From Tipula vernalis (Eukaryota > Arthropoda > Insecta > Diptera > Tipulidae), in NCBI GenBank assembly GCA_958295665.1, contig OY282558.1:117604838-117668837 (forward strand): DNA of 64,000 bases. The letters run 5' to 3'. Below the pieces are notes generated by a model. It saw nothing but the letters and a program-made list of their open reading frames with translations. It made no database searches and had not been told where the DNA came from. Numbering within the stretch: position 1 is the first letter of the stretch; each line of letters begins with the position of its first letter. Positions 1 through 11,558 of this stretch are shown one piece after another. The position numbers and the translations under genes were made by a program.

Positions 1-1588
1 ACGGACTACCCAGAGAAGACTGGGTTAAGTATCCCTGCCGGGTTTTAAAATGCAACATTGGTAAGCATTTTTATTATTAAAAAACTATTACATTTTCATA
101 TATTTTGTTGTAATCGAGTTTTACTTTTTTGATGCGATTACAACGGAAGCATTATGAACATAAGTATCTGGACTATTTATGTATTACATATTTTATATTA
201 TTTTTGTATTATTCTTAAAGCTACAATCAAGGCAGCAAATATTGAATGCAGAAAAAGAATGAATTACACCACATCCGAATTTTCGGACGATGAAGTGGCA
301 CAAACCTTTAAAATGAGCGAGAATATACCTGATACGTCGGCTATTTCAAATTATAATGGCCTGTTTGACAAAATACAAGATGAATCTATTATAAGCTCGC
401 CACCTGAGATGATTTCAATTGACAAAGACGACACCAATATTACCGAAACAAATCCAGTTAATAACGTAATATACGCAGTGCAATATGACGCTTTACAAAC
501 AGCATTGCAAGAGTTATCTGAGCTGAGAAATTCAAACCAAACCTTATTATCACAAGTTGCTGAGCTGAAAAATTCAAACCAGACGTTATTATTAAAAATT
601 GATCATGTGCTGTCAAATATGGAGAAAGTGATGGCACAAAACGAGACAATGATGAAAATACAAATGGAGTCGTGTAAGAAATTTCCAAACTCATCTTCGT
701 TTACGCCAGTAGCAAACATAAATTCGAAAGAAAAATTAGATGAATTGGAAATACAACTAGAAAACGAAGAGTTCTTTCAAAACATGGTATGCATTTTTTA
801 TTCATAGGTATACTTCAATTTTTATCTTTAAAAATTAATTTTTGTTGTTGAATTACTAGAGAATGAAAGAATAAGTGTTTTCATAGAGATACAAATTGAA
901 GTGTACTAACATTAATAACAGTGAATATTTCTGGGCGGTGCCACTTTAACTCATCCCTCATTCAAATAAGTTTAAGGTTACATTGTTCTATCAATAATAC
1001 ATCGTAGTTCCACATTATTCCTGCCATTCTCCAGAACGTGGATTTCGGTCGCAAAATTACTCATAAGTCATGAGACATTTGTATACAAAACGTATACAAA
1101 TATCTCTCGACTCCTGAGTATTTTTGCGACCAAAATTCACGTTCTGGACTCAAAATTTATAAATGTTATATGGTTTTTTATTATTTTTAGGCCTACGCAT
1201 ACACACAATATGCATTCAAAGGAGATGCCAAAAAGGAAGTGAATGGGTTCACCAAATCCATACTAATAAAGCTTCTTGACGATAAATTCAGCCAACAACT
1301 GAAATGGGATAGAGTAAAGAAACTGGAAGAATCAGCTGACACATTAGCTAACGTAGATGGTGAGAATATAATTATAGCTCTTCATTGATTAAAGATAAAA
1401 ATAATAATTATGTTTTAGTTTCGAACAAAATTTTTTTTAAAAAATACACGAAAATATTGGATTTTCTAACAGAGGTATGCAATAAAAACCAAAAAGATCT
1501 TCGAGGATTGTATATTAAAGATAATATTTCGCAAGCAACACAAGACTACTTTAAACGACAAAACTATATGAAGAAAAACAAATTTTGA
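1..1588 (+). CDS. DUF4806-like insect protein, 3' part of a spliced gene (5' end outside window)
   Basis: I read four exons: 1-60, 221-786, 1191-1359 and 1419-1588, with GT donors at 61, 787 and 1360 and AG acceptors ending at 220, 1190 and 1418. The phases agree at every junction (phase 1, 0, 1), which supports the model. Exon 1, read from position 3, gives EDWVKYPCRVLKCNI, a WxxYPCxVL pattern typical of the N-terminus of insect DUF4806-type proteins. Exon 2 encodes an acidic, low-complexity stretch and then an Asn/Leu-rich coiled coil with a repeated SELRNSNQTLL / AELKNSNQTLL unit. From LDELEIQLENEEFF through exon 3 (GFTKSILIKLLDDKFSQQLKW) it resembles the DUF4806 domain. Exon 4 ends at a TGA at 1586-1588. 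The function of DUF4806 proteins is not known to me. The first exon(s) lie upstream of the window. The domain assignment is from pattern memory only. Confidence 0.6.
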
Positions 1589-1927
1589 AATAAGAGTTTT
1601 CAAATATTTTATTTTATATTAGCTTTATTGAAATGTTATGTACATTTTGTTGAATTTATTTTATAATTTATTGAAGTTATATTTTTTATATATTATATAA
1701 TGTTATATTTTATTAATATAAGAAGGTCGTGTGGAGCGAAATTTAAATAATTTATAAACAAAGAGTGTTTTTTTAAATATATAATTTATTTGTTAATTAA
1801 ATAACAATGTGATTCTTGGTTTTATAAATATTATTATAATGGAATTAACTGTTTTTAAACGTTTTAAATATGTGAATTATTTTTTGTAATCTGTATGGTA
1901 AATTGCTATATATATAATACTCGTATA

Positions 1928-2009
<82 letters not shown>

Positions 2010-2565
2010 TTTAACCGTTGTCGTCTATTTTATAAATGACGTCCTAGCCTTACCATTTGACGTTGGTTCTTGGTACACTATGCAGTTGATCGAGAGTCAG
2101 ACATTAGCATGTGAATGTATTTATAGCACCACCGTCTTGTTTGTAAGTCACGTTAAAGTCCGACATTTGGTATTGGTAGTCACTTGGTGTAAAGTCAGAC
2201 ATTTAAGTCGGATGTATAACACACTTTAGCGTTCAAAGATAGTTCATCAATTTAGTGACATCAACGTGACTTCTTGCACTGCCAAAAGTCATTTATACGA
2301 ATGGAGCTGTCCTGCTTTTGATATATCCTTATAACTAGCGTGCCTATATTATTTTCCGACTTGATTCGTCGACGATTGATATTTTTAATTTTCGAATTTC
2401 TCGGCGAATAATTGACTTGTGGTTTACCGGGATTGGTTGCCTGGGGTGACATGTTGTACCATAACTTTCGATTCGTTTTCGATAGTATTTTCTTTTGTAA
2501 CAAGAACAAAATGTTACGATACTTTCTTCTTTCATTACGATTTTTGTAATTTGATCTCAAACTAT
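1589..2565. other. AT-rich intergenic region, no gene seen
   Basis: I see no supported gene. It contains the TA microsatellite listed separately. The small minus-strand reading frames near 2261-2560 have no recognisable domain and are probably chance. Confidence 0.5.
1932..2005. repeat. (TA)n microsatellite
   Basis: An almost uninterrupted run of TA dinucleotides, about 37 units. Confidence 0.95.
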
Positions 2566-3021
2566 TATGACGGTGACACCTAGTGTGTAATAGAATAATT
2601 AAATTAATAGCTCAATGTTTAACTGTACTAAAATGGAATTTTCCATGTTAAAATTGTTCTTAATGTTTCTAGACTATTCTAACTGGAAAAGTAATGAGCT
2701 TTCTAGAAGTTTGGTTTGTGTATATAAAAAGGCGAACGAAGTCGAGTTGAGTACTATTTGGTAAGCGATAGTGTGAAAATTAAAAAGGAATTAAAAAGTG
2801 ATTTAAAAAATGTTTTTGTGGAAATAAAAATTATAAATACGAGTATATGGTAAAATTTGAGAATAATTTATATAAAGTGATTTTGTGAATTTTTATTAAT
2901 AAACTGTGTTGTAATAATTCTTGGGTTAACTAAATAAATTCGTTGGTGATAAATTAAATTGATTTTGTATTATTCATAATCCAGTGATACGAACCTGAAT
3001 TGACAAGGCAAAAACATAACA
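2566..3021 (+). mobile_element. Solo LTR, family 'LTR-A', with CTAT target duplication
   Basis: The block starts TATGACGGTGACACC (TGTGACGGTGACACC in its relatives) and ends GGCAAAAACATAACA. It is flanked by CTAT at 2562-2565 and CTAT at 3022-3025, the 4-bp target duplication expected of an LTR retrotransposon. A TATA box (TATATAAAAA, 2721-2730) lies inside and no coding sequence is attached, so I call it a solo LTR left by LTR-LTR recombination. The same sequence recurs on the minus strand at 16825-17288, and as truncated pieces at about 52480-52779 (-) and 52968-53216 (+). The internal part of the parent element is not identified here. Confidence 0.8.
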
Positions 3022-3850
3022 CTATTGTATACTTTCGCCTATTGTATAAATATAGGAAGCAATAATTTGGGTGATAAAGAGAGATGAATAAAATACTTTT
3101 GGCATGAAATATTTTATTTAGGACTATTTTACACCTGAATTACAGCAAGAACTGAGATATTCTGAATTTATAACGTAAATATGAGCTTCAGAAAATTTCC
3201 CAGATGCAGATGTCAAAACAAAAATTTGTTTTCTTTACACAGACTCGTAAAAGGTAAATTTAAACAAAAAATGTCATAAACCAATGCAAATGAATGATTT
3301 TCTTATTTATGTAACCTTATTATAGTTATTTATTCACGCATCGACGATTTTACAGAAAAAAGATGAAACTCGACATCTGCAAAAAAAAGCAGAAGAGGTT
3401 TTTTGGTTTGTTTCTCGGGTTTCAATTGACTTTTTTAAGCAGATGAATATTTTTTCTCTTTTTGTCTTTTGTACTTTTTCCAATTTTTTTTGCAGACTTC
3501 GATTGTCGTTGAATGTAAATTAGTCTTTACACGAGACAAAACACTATTGAAAACGAATCGATAGCGCAGGTGGTACATGTTGTTGTTAAAAGCTATTTCA
3601 GCAGAATACCTACGTAAACTCGCACTGTGCTTTGAAAACAAACTGATGCTTTGAAACGAGTTGTGGAAGAAAAATTCAAATCAAAAAAGTTTTTCATCAA
3701 ATGAAGAACATTTTTACAGTTAAGAAGGCATTCAAAAATAAACAGAACTAACTAGTCTTCCGAAAAACAATTCAAATTGTGTGTTACATTTTTAAAATGT
3801 ATTTTAAATAAATCATTACAAAATAAAAATTCAAAATAAATAAATTTGCT
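3022..3850. other. Intergenic region with one dispersed repeat
   Basis: No gene is supported. About 80 bp at 3104-3196 resembles 38085-38160, inside an inverted-repeat element there. From about 3712 onward the sequence is homologous to the 3' flank of the + channel gene (to about 19382) and belongs to the duplicated channel locus. Confidence 0.5.
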
Positions 3851-4645
3851 TCAAAATTTTTCGATGAACGTTTCCGGCATAAGATTTATCTTTTAAATTC
3901 GATCAAGAGCAATATTTTGCATTTCCTCCAGTAAACTTGAATTTGGTTTAATCACCCTTAATAAATCAGCTTTCGACAGTATGTACGTTTCGCAAATATA
4001 GTAAGCAACAACCGACAAGTTTTGCTCTTCATCATCAAGCAACAATGCAATTTCACGAAAATATGAACCATCTTCAAACATATCAACTTGTTTGCACGAA
4101 TATAAAATAGAGCCATCCATAGCCGATCCCCTTGCCAGGAAATACATATAGTTTGCTTCATTATGTTCCTTAATAATTATATCACCGGGTAAATAAATTT
4201 CTCTTTTTAAATATCTCATAATTTGTTTTTTGGCCGATTCTGGAAAATCCATAAAAATATCAATTTGCTCGATCAACTCTTTACACTGGTCCGCTATAAC
4301 CTCCGTTTTAATCTTGTCGCTCAGTGTATTGGTTATTTGATCCTCATTGAAATAGTTATTCTGAAATTTATGCTCAATGTACATATAAATATTTGCTGCT
4401 ACAATATCTGATAAACTACATTTTCTGCGATCTTGGCTCTGACCTCTCATGTGACATAATCACTTTTGTTAGTATTATGAACATTGTAGCTGTACATATA
4501 CATCCGAAAAATAAAATAAAAATTTTCACGCACTTCCAAGAAATGCTTGTGCTGTGTCTAAAAGTACTTTTGAATAATTTCCTAGGTAGGTGTCCGACCG
4601 AAAGTTAAGTAACTGAAATCTGTGGCCAGAAAATGAATCCCCCAT
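3851..4645 (-). pseudogene. HCN/CNG-like channel pseudogene with three internal deletions
   Basis: This is a broken copy of the gene family at 17616-19241 and 49652-51277. Reading minus, the ATG is at 4645-4643, followed by MGDSFSGHR and 13 further family residues up to DTYL. A large deletion then removes most of S1-S5 and joins to the pore helix (LLDTAQAFLGS). A second deletion after the pore shifts the frame into a stop, and a third removes the start of the C-linker. The longest surviving frame (4450-3893) holds the C-linker and CNBD. A CAA-to-TAA change at 3895-3893 removes the last residues, and FGEI has become FREI. Homology continues on both sides, upstream to about 4790 and downstream to about 3712, including the TCGCGACC motif before the ATG, so this is a DNA duplicate and not a spliced retrocopy. 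It could still be transcribed, but a channel cannot be made. Confidence 0.88.
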
Positions 4646-4890
4646 TGTAATGTGGTCGCGATTTTAAAACAAATAAATAAAAAATATCTGTTTTTCGTTT
4701 TAAGCTTGCTTCATGAAAATAAATTGAAATACTTTCCAGACTTTAAATTTCGAATTTATAGAAATTTTTAAATTTTATATCGACCTTTCATTCAAACGAA
4801 TTTTTCCGAGCTCGCCACATCAAAATTGACCCTATAATTTTTTAGATATAACGTATTTTTTAAATATGTCGATGTAAAATTTATTAAATG

Positions 4891-6225
4891 ATTCAAGCTA
4901 CTATTGCTTTGTACTCCTGTAGGAACGCCATTGGTCATAGATGGGGTCTGAAGCCGGAGCTGGTACACTGGCTCTACACCGCCGTAGTGAGACCTGTACT
5001 CATGTACGAAGTGGGTGTTTGGTGACCAGCTCTGGACAAGGTAACTTACAAAAGTAAGATTGAGAGAGTGCAAAGAACGGCCTGCATGCTTGTTAGCGGG
5101 GCATTGAGGTCGACACCGACAAGTGCTTTAGAGGTTATGTAGCACCTTCTTCCGGTCGACATTTTTGGCAAACAGATGGCGGCAAATACGGCTGTACGAC
5201 TTGCAGCCGTCTCTCAGTGGAGGTGTCTTAGTATAGGATACTCTACTATTGTCAGATCGTTGAAGGATGAGCTGGCGAATCTTGACTACATTAAACCTAC
5301 TCTACGCTTCGAGAAGCGATTTCGGACCTCCTTCATTTCAAGGGAATCCTGGAGGAATAGACCGTTATCGGAAACCGAAGCATTGCAATTCTTCACAGAT
5401 GGCTCCAAGCTAGACGGCAAAGTAGGAGCTGGAGTATTCTGTGACAAATTAAATGTAAATATTTCTATTCGTCTCCCTGATTACTGCAGCGTGTACCAAG
5501 CTGAAGTCGTAGCGATTGAGGAGGTCATGACGTGGTTGAAGCATAATGTGTTATCCTCAGACGATATCACAATCTATGTGGACAGTCAAGCGGCGATCCG
5601 GTCGTTAGAATCGGTGTCTTTGGCGTCACGGGTGGCGTTGAGTTGTCACTCATCTCTAAATGAGATGGGCGAGCATTTCAACATACAGGTAGTCTGGGTC
5701 CCAGGTCACTCGGGCGTCATGGGGAACTGCAGGGCAGATGAACTTGCTAGGCATGGTACGACTCTCCAGCTACAACCGGAAAGGGCAAGTCTGGGGAGGC
5801 CTATCACAGCGCTGAGACAAGCACTTGTGAAGCAGGCGCTATCCTCAGCGGGGAAAAGTTGGTCTAACACCCTCACCTGTAGAGTTGCAAGACAAGTTTG
5901 GCCAAAGCTGGACTTGGGGCGCACTAGGGCATTAATATCCTTACGCAGACGTGAATTAAGAACGGTCGTAGGAATTCTCACGGGACACTGCCTTTTTGGA
6001 GAACATGCAAGAAGGCTGGGTCTGGAGGCTAATGACTTCTGCAGAAGCTGCTTGGACGAAGAGGAGGAAGAGACGTTGGTCCACTTCCTTTGCTCGTGTC
6101 CAGCATTGGCTCTCAGAAGGCACAAACACTTAGGTAAGTTCAGGATGGACTGCCTCTCGGATCTCGAAAACATTAAAGTGCGGGACGTCTTACGCTACAT
6201 AAGTAGCTCGAAATGGTTCCAATAG
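4891..6225 (+). pseudogene. 5'-truncated LINE ORF2: RT C-terminal linker, RNase H and Cys-rich tail
   Basis: One frame runs from about 4891 to the stop at 6225, broken by two stops (TGA at 5023, TAG at 5140). The first part (GHRWGLKPELVHWLYTAVV, RVQRTACMLVSGALRSTP) is the region between RT and RNase H of Jockey/I-superfamily retrotransposons. The uninterrupted part from 5176 contains RNase H: FFTDGSKLDGKVGAG (first Asp), YQAEVVAIEEV (Glu), YVDSQAAIRSL (Asp) and VPGHSGVMGNCRADELAR. The C-terminal motif CRSCLDEEEEETLVHFLCSC is the zinc-knuckle-like tail usual in these elements. The catalytic RT core is missing, as expected for 5' truncation during target-primed reverse transcription. The clade (LOA, I or Jockey) cannot be settled by eye. 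Confidence 0.85.
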
Positions 6226-6316
6226 GGGTAAAAGGGGATACATCCTGTGGTATCACAATGGACCGTCACCGGTCTAAGTGTGCGTAAGCAGCCACTCCAA
6301 CCTAACCTAACCTAAC
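6226..6316 (+). repeat. LINE 3' UTR ending in (CCTAA)3
   Basis: A short untranslated segment after the LINE stop ends with three CCTAA units at 6301-6315. This is either the element's own simple-repeat tail or target sequence. CCTAA is also the complement of the TTAGG insect telomere unit. Confidence 0.6.
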
Positions 6317-7453
6317 ATGGTTTTTTAAATCGTTCAATATTTTTCCCGACACGGAAACCATAATATCGAATCGAGATATGCGTATCTAATTATATTAATC
6401 ACTATGTTAGACGGAATGTCTATTGGAACTGGTTGTATGTACTCGGCGTTACGAGAACGTTGGTGTGACTAAATGTTAGGATTCCGAGTTGGAACAATTT
6501 TCTATCGGTTATCAAAATCTTCTGCATCGTGAATTACTTATTTGCTCCTCTTGTGGACCATTAGTTAATTCCTGGTTTAGGAGTTGCCTAGTATTAAGGT
6601 TCACTCGGGTCGCAGTTTCTTTATCAGAAGAATTGTCACTTTAAAGATTGACAACAAAGAGTTCACTTAATGAATTTATTCAGTCATCCAACGAAGATCA
6701 TCAAATCATTTTTGATTTTTTATTCTTGATTTCCGGTAAATCCCCCGACAATGACTTCGAATAATTTAATCGATTTAGACTAGATTGGATGTGCTTCAGC
6801 GGACTAACTAGCGGTTGCATGTTCCTGTATTTGTTGTCAATATTATATGCCATTGGTGTTCTGTGCGTTTCAATAGGGTAGGGGTTGACCGTCTATAACC
6901 ATATATCTCGTGGTCTATATTTCAACGCTGCAACTATTAAGAAACCACCAAATGTGCTTAGTACACCTCCACGTGGTAACACCAGAGCAACGATCTGAAG
7001 CATCGGCGAAATACTAGAGGTGAGTGCAGTACACTATAAAAGAGGAATTAGCGGAACAAATATTAAAACTAATACCCCAGATGGTATACCTGTTGCTCAG
7101 GTAAATCCACCCTCTTCGGAGGTCGGTCTCACGGATTCTGGGGGAGACCAGCCATCAGTATCCTACAATTACTTTAACCAATCCCGAGGCATGTTGATGA
7201 ATAAACAAGTTCAATTGAGTGAAACAGAAAAGGATAATTCACATCCCTTCCAGAGGAGTAACAAAGTATCGTATTCTCCGATAGAAGGCGGTAGTCCCTC
7301 CTTTGGGACCAGTAGTCTGCAGAAAGTCTGAAGAAGTCATAGATTAATTTAAATTAGTAAATTAAGTCAGAAACAAATTACCCATTAGTCCAGGAGACTA
7401 GATTGCAATTACAAAAATTAAAAAAAAATTAAAAATTTAGGCCAACCCGGAAT

Positions 7454-7455
<2 letters not shown>
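6317..7455 (+). other. Unrecognised segment with one 103-codon open frame (7020-7331) and an A-rich end
   Basis: The frame at 7020-7331 begins GTG and encodes a Ser/Asn/Gly-rich, probably disordered peptide with no domain I know. The same frame continues upstream through one TGA into STPPRGNTRATI, so it could be the remnant of a longer protein such as a LINE ORF1. It is followed by A-rich sequence near 7417-7436. I do not assign a function. Confidence 0.3.

Positions 7456-7498
<43 letters not shown>
7456..7498 (-). repeat. Poly(T) tract, probable poly(A) tail of a minus-strand retroposon
   Basis: 43 consecutive T. The sequence just right of it, read on the minus strand, contains AATAAATAAATAAAG before the tract, which looks like a polyadenylation signal followed by a poly(A) tail. 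The body of the retroposon (7499 to roughly 8000, minus) has no recognisable coding sequence. Confidence 0.55.
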
Positions 7499-7499
<1 letters not shown>

Positions 7500-9493
7500 T
7501 TTAAAAATCTTTATTTATTTATTTCTTCTTTACAAAAATTTTTAATAAAACACCAACCCCATACTTACACAATCTATTTTGAGCTAGAGGCTCATTCATA
7601 ATAGATTGTGCAAGATGAGGTGTGGATTAATACAATTATAGATTTACTAACAAAATTTCCCAGTCCAGCCTTTCAAATCTATCCTGTAATACGGCAAGGT
7701 ACTGCTGCTTCGAAATTTTTTTTTGTTTTTATAAATTCGATGTTATATACATATTCTATTACCAGATGTTTGAATTGTTCCAATCGAAGCGATCAAGAGG
7801 ATTTATTTCGGGCTTTTTCAAAAGTCATAACATCGATGTACGGCAACATTATTAAAAAATCTGTAACAAATCGTTTCGCGAGTTTTGCAACGTTCCTTAC
7901 GGCTCGATCGCGAAGATTTGATGCGGTTTGTTCATTGTTGTTGTTGCATTTTTTTCATTTATACAAAAATATGTAAACAGCATATTTACAAAATTCTACG
8001 TAATACAAGGCAAGCAGCAAAATGCACACAGTAACGTGACTTCTTCGCATAATATCTAGGTATAGGTAATTCCATCCATATCTTTATAATCTTCTTTTTG
8101 TTGTTTCCGATGCGTTATGTGCTATATATGTGCTTTTACCATATTTTATAATTTGCCTAAAGGTTTGAAAAGTCCCTGGACTTGAGGGAGTCTAGTGTAA
8201 TGTTTTGAATTTTAATTTAAGTTTTAGAAAAATACAAGTTTATAATTTTGTGTAGAATATTAAAAAAAGAAATCGTCCGCCTGACTCGAAAGTCAAAGCC
8301 AACAATTAGCTCTGGATAATCATGATTAGCTCTGGTTTCATTTACAATTCGAGCAGTTAATTCACCAATTCATTTTCTTGTTTACATCGGCATTCATAAG
8401 CTCGGGGCATAATGACTACCTAAATGGGGAAATTCAAGATTTTAGCAGTGTTGTAATGGGTGATTGGATGGTATATGTAAATGTACATTATTCTGTGATC
8501 TAATTAATTTATTTGTATTTTTTATGAATATCCAAAAAAGGAGAAAGGTAATTTGGTGATATAATTTTCGGTCGACTGTGTGCGGTGAGCGAATGTTCGT
8601 CAAAGAGGATAGACGTGTTTTTTCTATCCTCTTCAAAAATTTAATTTAATTTAATTTTTATTTTGCTTTATTTATGTAGTTTATGTAGTATATAAAGTTT
8701 AATTATAATTATAATTTTAATTCTATTTAATTCAGTTTTTAGTGAAATAATAATTAAAGTGGAAGTAAAATAATTTAAAGTGTAATTTTGGAAAATGCAA
8801 TCCACCGGGATGCATTTATCAGGCAATGTTTAATATTTATAGATAAAGAAATGAAAATTATTGATTTCAATTGGGTGCATGTTTTTAACGTGTGTGTGAT
8901 TGGATTGTACATGATTTTATTACTAAAACCTAATAATTGGATCGTATCAAAATAGTTTTTAACGTAAATTAACATACGTTGTAGTTAATTTCATATTCGA
9001 TATTTACGCATAATTGAATGCGTTCTTGCAAGCCAAACAAAGGTGTTTATACATACATACGTATAAACATTTTTGTGGGTTTCGGTATGGTTTTGGTTCT
9101 TGGTTTTTATGTTATGTACAAAGTATAATAGACAGAAATACAGTTTTGAAAATTGATACATGACAAAGCCAACGAAATGTTTGTACGGGCCGCCTCGTTC
9201 GCTCTTTCCGCGGATCTTATTAGGGAAATGTACTATTTATTATTGGTTTTTGCTATGTATTAGCTAAGCAACAACAGCAAAAACAGAGACTTTTTTGTGA
9301 GTGTAGTTGTTCCCAATATTTTTCTATAGCTTGATATATAGATCAGGATTGTTTTGTATGTGCGCTGTAATGGTATTAGCTGTTTATAAAATAATGAAAA
9401 CATGATAAGTCTTCTGCTACGCACATGGAAGATTGTAGAGATATTTGCTTTTAATGTGTGTTGGTGGTTTAGTATATTAGAATCTGGGGTGCT
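7499..9493. other. Long non-coding AT-rich stretch
   Basis: No gene, RNA or element boundary could be supported. A 122-codon plus-strand frame at 7608-7976 has no domain and is likely chance. Short CATA/TACATACATACGTATA simple sequence occurs near 9045-9065. Confidence 0.4.
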
Positions 9494-10285
9494 ATTCTTG
9501 AAACATTACGAAAACTTTCGTATTGCGAGTTAGTGTCAAAGTATTACGAAAACCCTAAAATCGTATTCTTCGTGGAACGTTATTAAAATTCACGTAATGG
9601 TTTTTTCGTTTCCCATTGCATTTCGTAATGAAATCATTTGGATTTTTGTGTTAATTATATTGATAAGGATGTTCATAAAACTCAATATTTTCTATTCTCA
9701 ATATTTTATAAAAAAGTGAAAACAAAATCGTACCTTTTTTTTCTTTGTTTCACGTGTTCTTAAAAATATGTATTATTTATTTCGAGATAACGATGTACAT
9801 AACTATGCATTCGGTTTTGTTTACTACCTAACTAGAACAAAACCATATTTTCTTCTAAATTTTTGTATTTACATGTCGTATACCTAAATCTTGGGATATT
9901 TTTTTAAATGCTTCACCACTTTCTAATTTTAAACAATACGTGTAAGGGTATGAGATTTTTTCGTAATTGACAATTGGCTATAGCGGACAAAAATGGAATA
10001 TGTGATTCAATACAACAAAAATATGTTATTTAAAGCTATATTGCCTATTTAACTTTTATATTTATTTGTTAAAATTGTAATGATTGGAAATTAATTAATG
10101 CAATGTGTAATTTAAAGTGTGATTTTTATCATTCATTAGTTCATTTGGAACAATTTTGTTTTATCATTTTAAATGCCCTGTCTTCAAACATTACGAAAAT
10201 TTTCGTAATGCACAATATTTTCGTAATCGTAATGGTGAAATCATAAATTAGTATTCTTGAAGCCATTACGAAAATTACGAAGAGA
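9494..10285. mobile_element. Non-coding repeat with palindromic ends (MITE-like)
   Basis: Both ends carry the phrase TATTCTTGAAnCATTACGAAAA or its variants. At 10189-10210 two copies of CATTACGAAAA face each other as a perfect 22-bp palindrome, and 9504-9525 is an imperfect version. A third copy follows at about 10251-10275. The interior has no coding capacity. The structure resembles a non-autonomous DNA transposon with subterminal palindromes. The exact ends and target duplication are not clear. Confidence 0.5.
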
Positions 10286-11075
10286 GGAATAAAAATCTAA
10301 GAAGATTTCGAAAGAGATGATTAAAAATGTTAGTTTAGTTTAGTATAACTGAGAATATTAAGCGAAGCGGACTCTTTCTTTACTTAAAATTATAAATTGT
10401 TGTGAATTTTTGTCAATAATGGCTTATTTATTTAATATTAAATTAAATATATTAAAAATGATTGTGTATGCTATTTTTTCGTTTAATGGGAAAATTACTT
10501 CGGTCTAAAAAGACCAATGTATTGAAATCTTGTCAAAAATGGCCAAAAATTTGTTTGATCCAAAATCATTTATCTCGACGTTTTGAAAATCCTTAAGTTG
10601 AAAAAAAAAAAAAAAAATGTCTGTCCGTCTTTCTGGACGTCTGGATGTCTGTACCCATGATATCTCGAGAATCGCTTATCCGATTTAGAATTTTTTTTTC
10701 CAAAAATTTGTTTTTATGGTACGGCGGTACATATGATTGTATGATGGTACGATTGAACGATGATATAATGTTATGTCGTGTATGATGGCATGATGGTTTG
10801 ATGGTATGGTATTACGACAATATGATCCTATGCAATGCCACTACATAAAAAGCCATGAAAAAAAAACTTGTAGTGGTGTTAGGCAATAAAGATTTTTATT
10901 TTCCAATGGAACGTAAACACAATCATATGGGATTTTGTGTTGCCTTTATTTTCAATTTAAATGAAAATTTTTATTGATAAATAGAAATAATTTTAAATTA
11001 AATACAATCTGTTTCGTCGGCAAGTGACCCCTTGTGTGTTGGTGATAGCTTTTCACATTTTTCATCATATCTCCC
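10286..11075. other. Intergenic, with TCTGTC-rich and ATGG-rich cryptically simple sequence
   Basis: No gene seen. Positions about 10618-10660 hold GTCTGTCCGTC-type sequence followed by 'atatctcgagaatcgc', reminiscent of the dispersed repeat around the octamer array at 47.4 kb. About 10716-10830 is loosely repetitive (GATGGTA-like). Confidence 0.4.
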
Positions 11076-11284
11076 AAGTTATGGGCTCGATTTTAATTCT
11101 GTTTGCGGTTTTTTAAAGCTTTTGAGTCACTTTATTGGTTAATTTGCACACTAAGCCAGGTTTTTGTAAAGAATGTAACAAATTATGGGAAAATCACATT
11201 TTTTTACTTAAACGATTTTTTTATTTAAAAAAAACCTCTACTTTTTAAAAAAAATGAACTGTAAGTCGAAAAAATGTCCCATAA
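11076..11284 (+). repeat. Left terminal inverted repeat of the mariner-like element
   Basis: It starts AAGTTATGGGCTCGA and runs about 205 bp. It matches the reverse complement of 12801-12995 with small differences. Confidence 0.75.
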
Positions 11285-11558
11285 CATGGTTATTTTATTT
11301 ATAATTATTAAAACATTGTTACTACCTAACTCATAAAATATACAAACACCAATTTGTCGAAAAAATGGCGTTTGTAGCCGTTTAGGTATAGTGATGTTAT
11401 CTAACCAAATCTTTTAAATGATCGAAAACTCAAATTGGTAAGTAATATTAAATAGTTCAGTTGTTCGCTAACCAATCGTGTGACACTTTCACACATGTAC
11501 TCTCAGTGTTCTGTGTTTTAACAATTTTAAGTTTGTGTGAAAATTAAAAGGACAGTTT

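Noticed and set aside
3893..4450. Treating the 185-codon frame as a short functional CNBD protein
   Set aside because: Comparison with the intact copies shows it is the remnant of a channel gene with deletions, an upstream frameshift and a premature stop.
7608..7976. 122-codon plus-strand frame
   Set aside because: No recognisable domain, T-rich codons, and it lies antisense to a probable retroposon.
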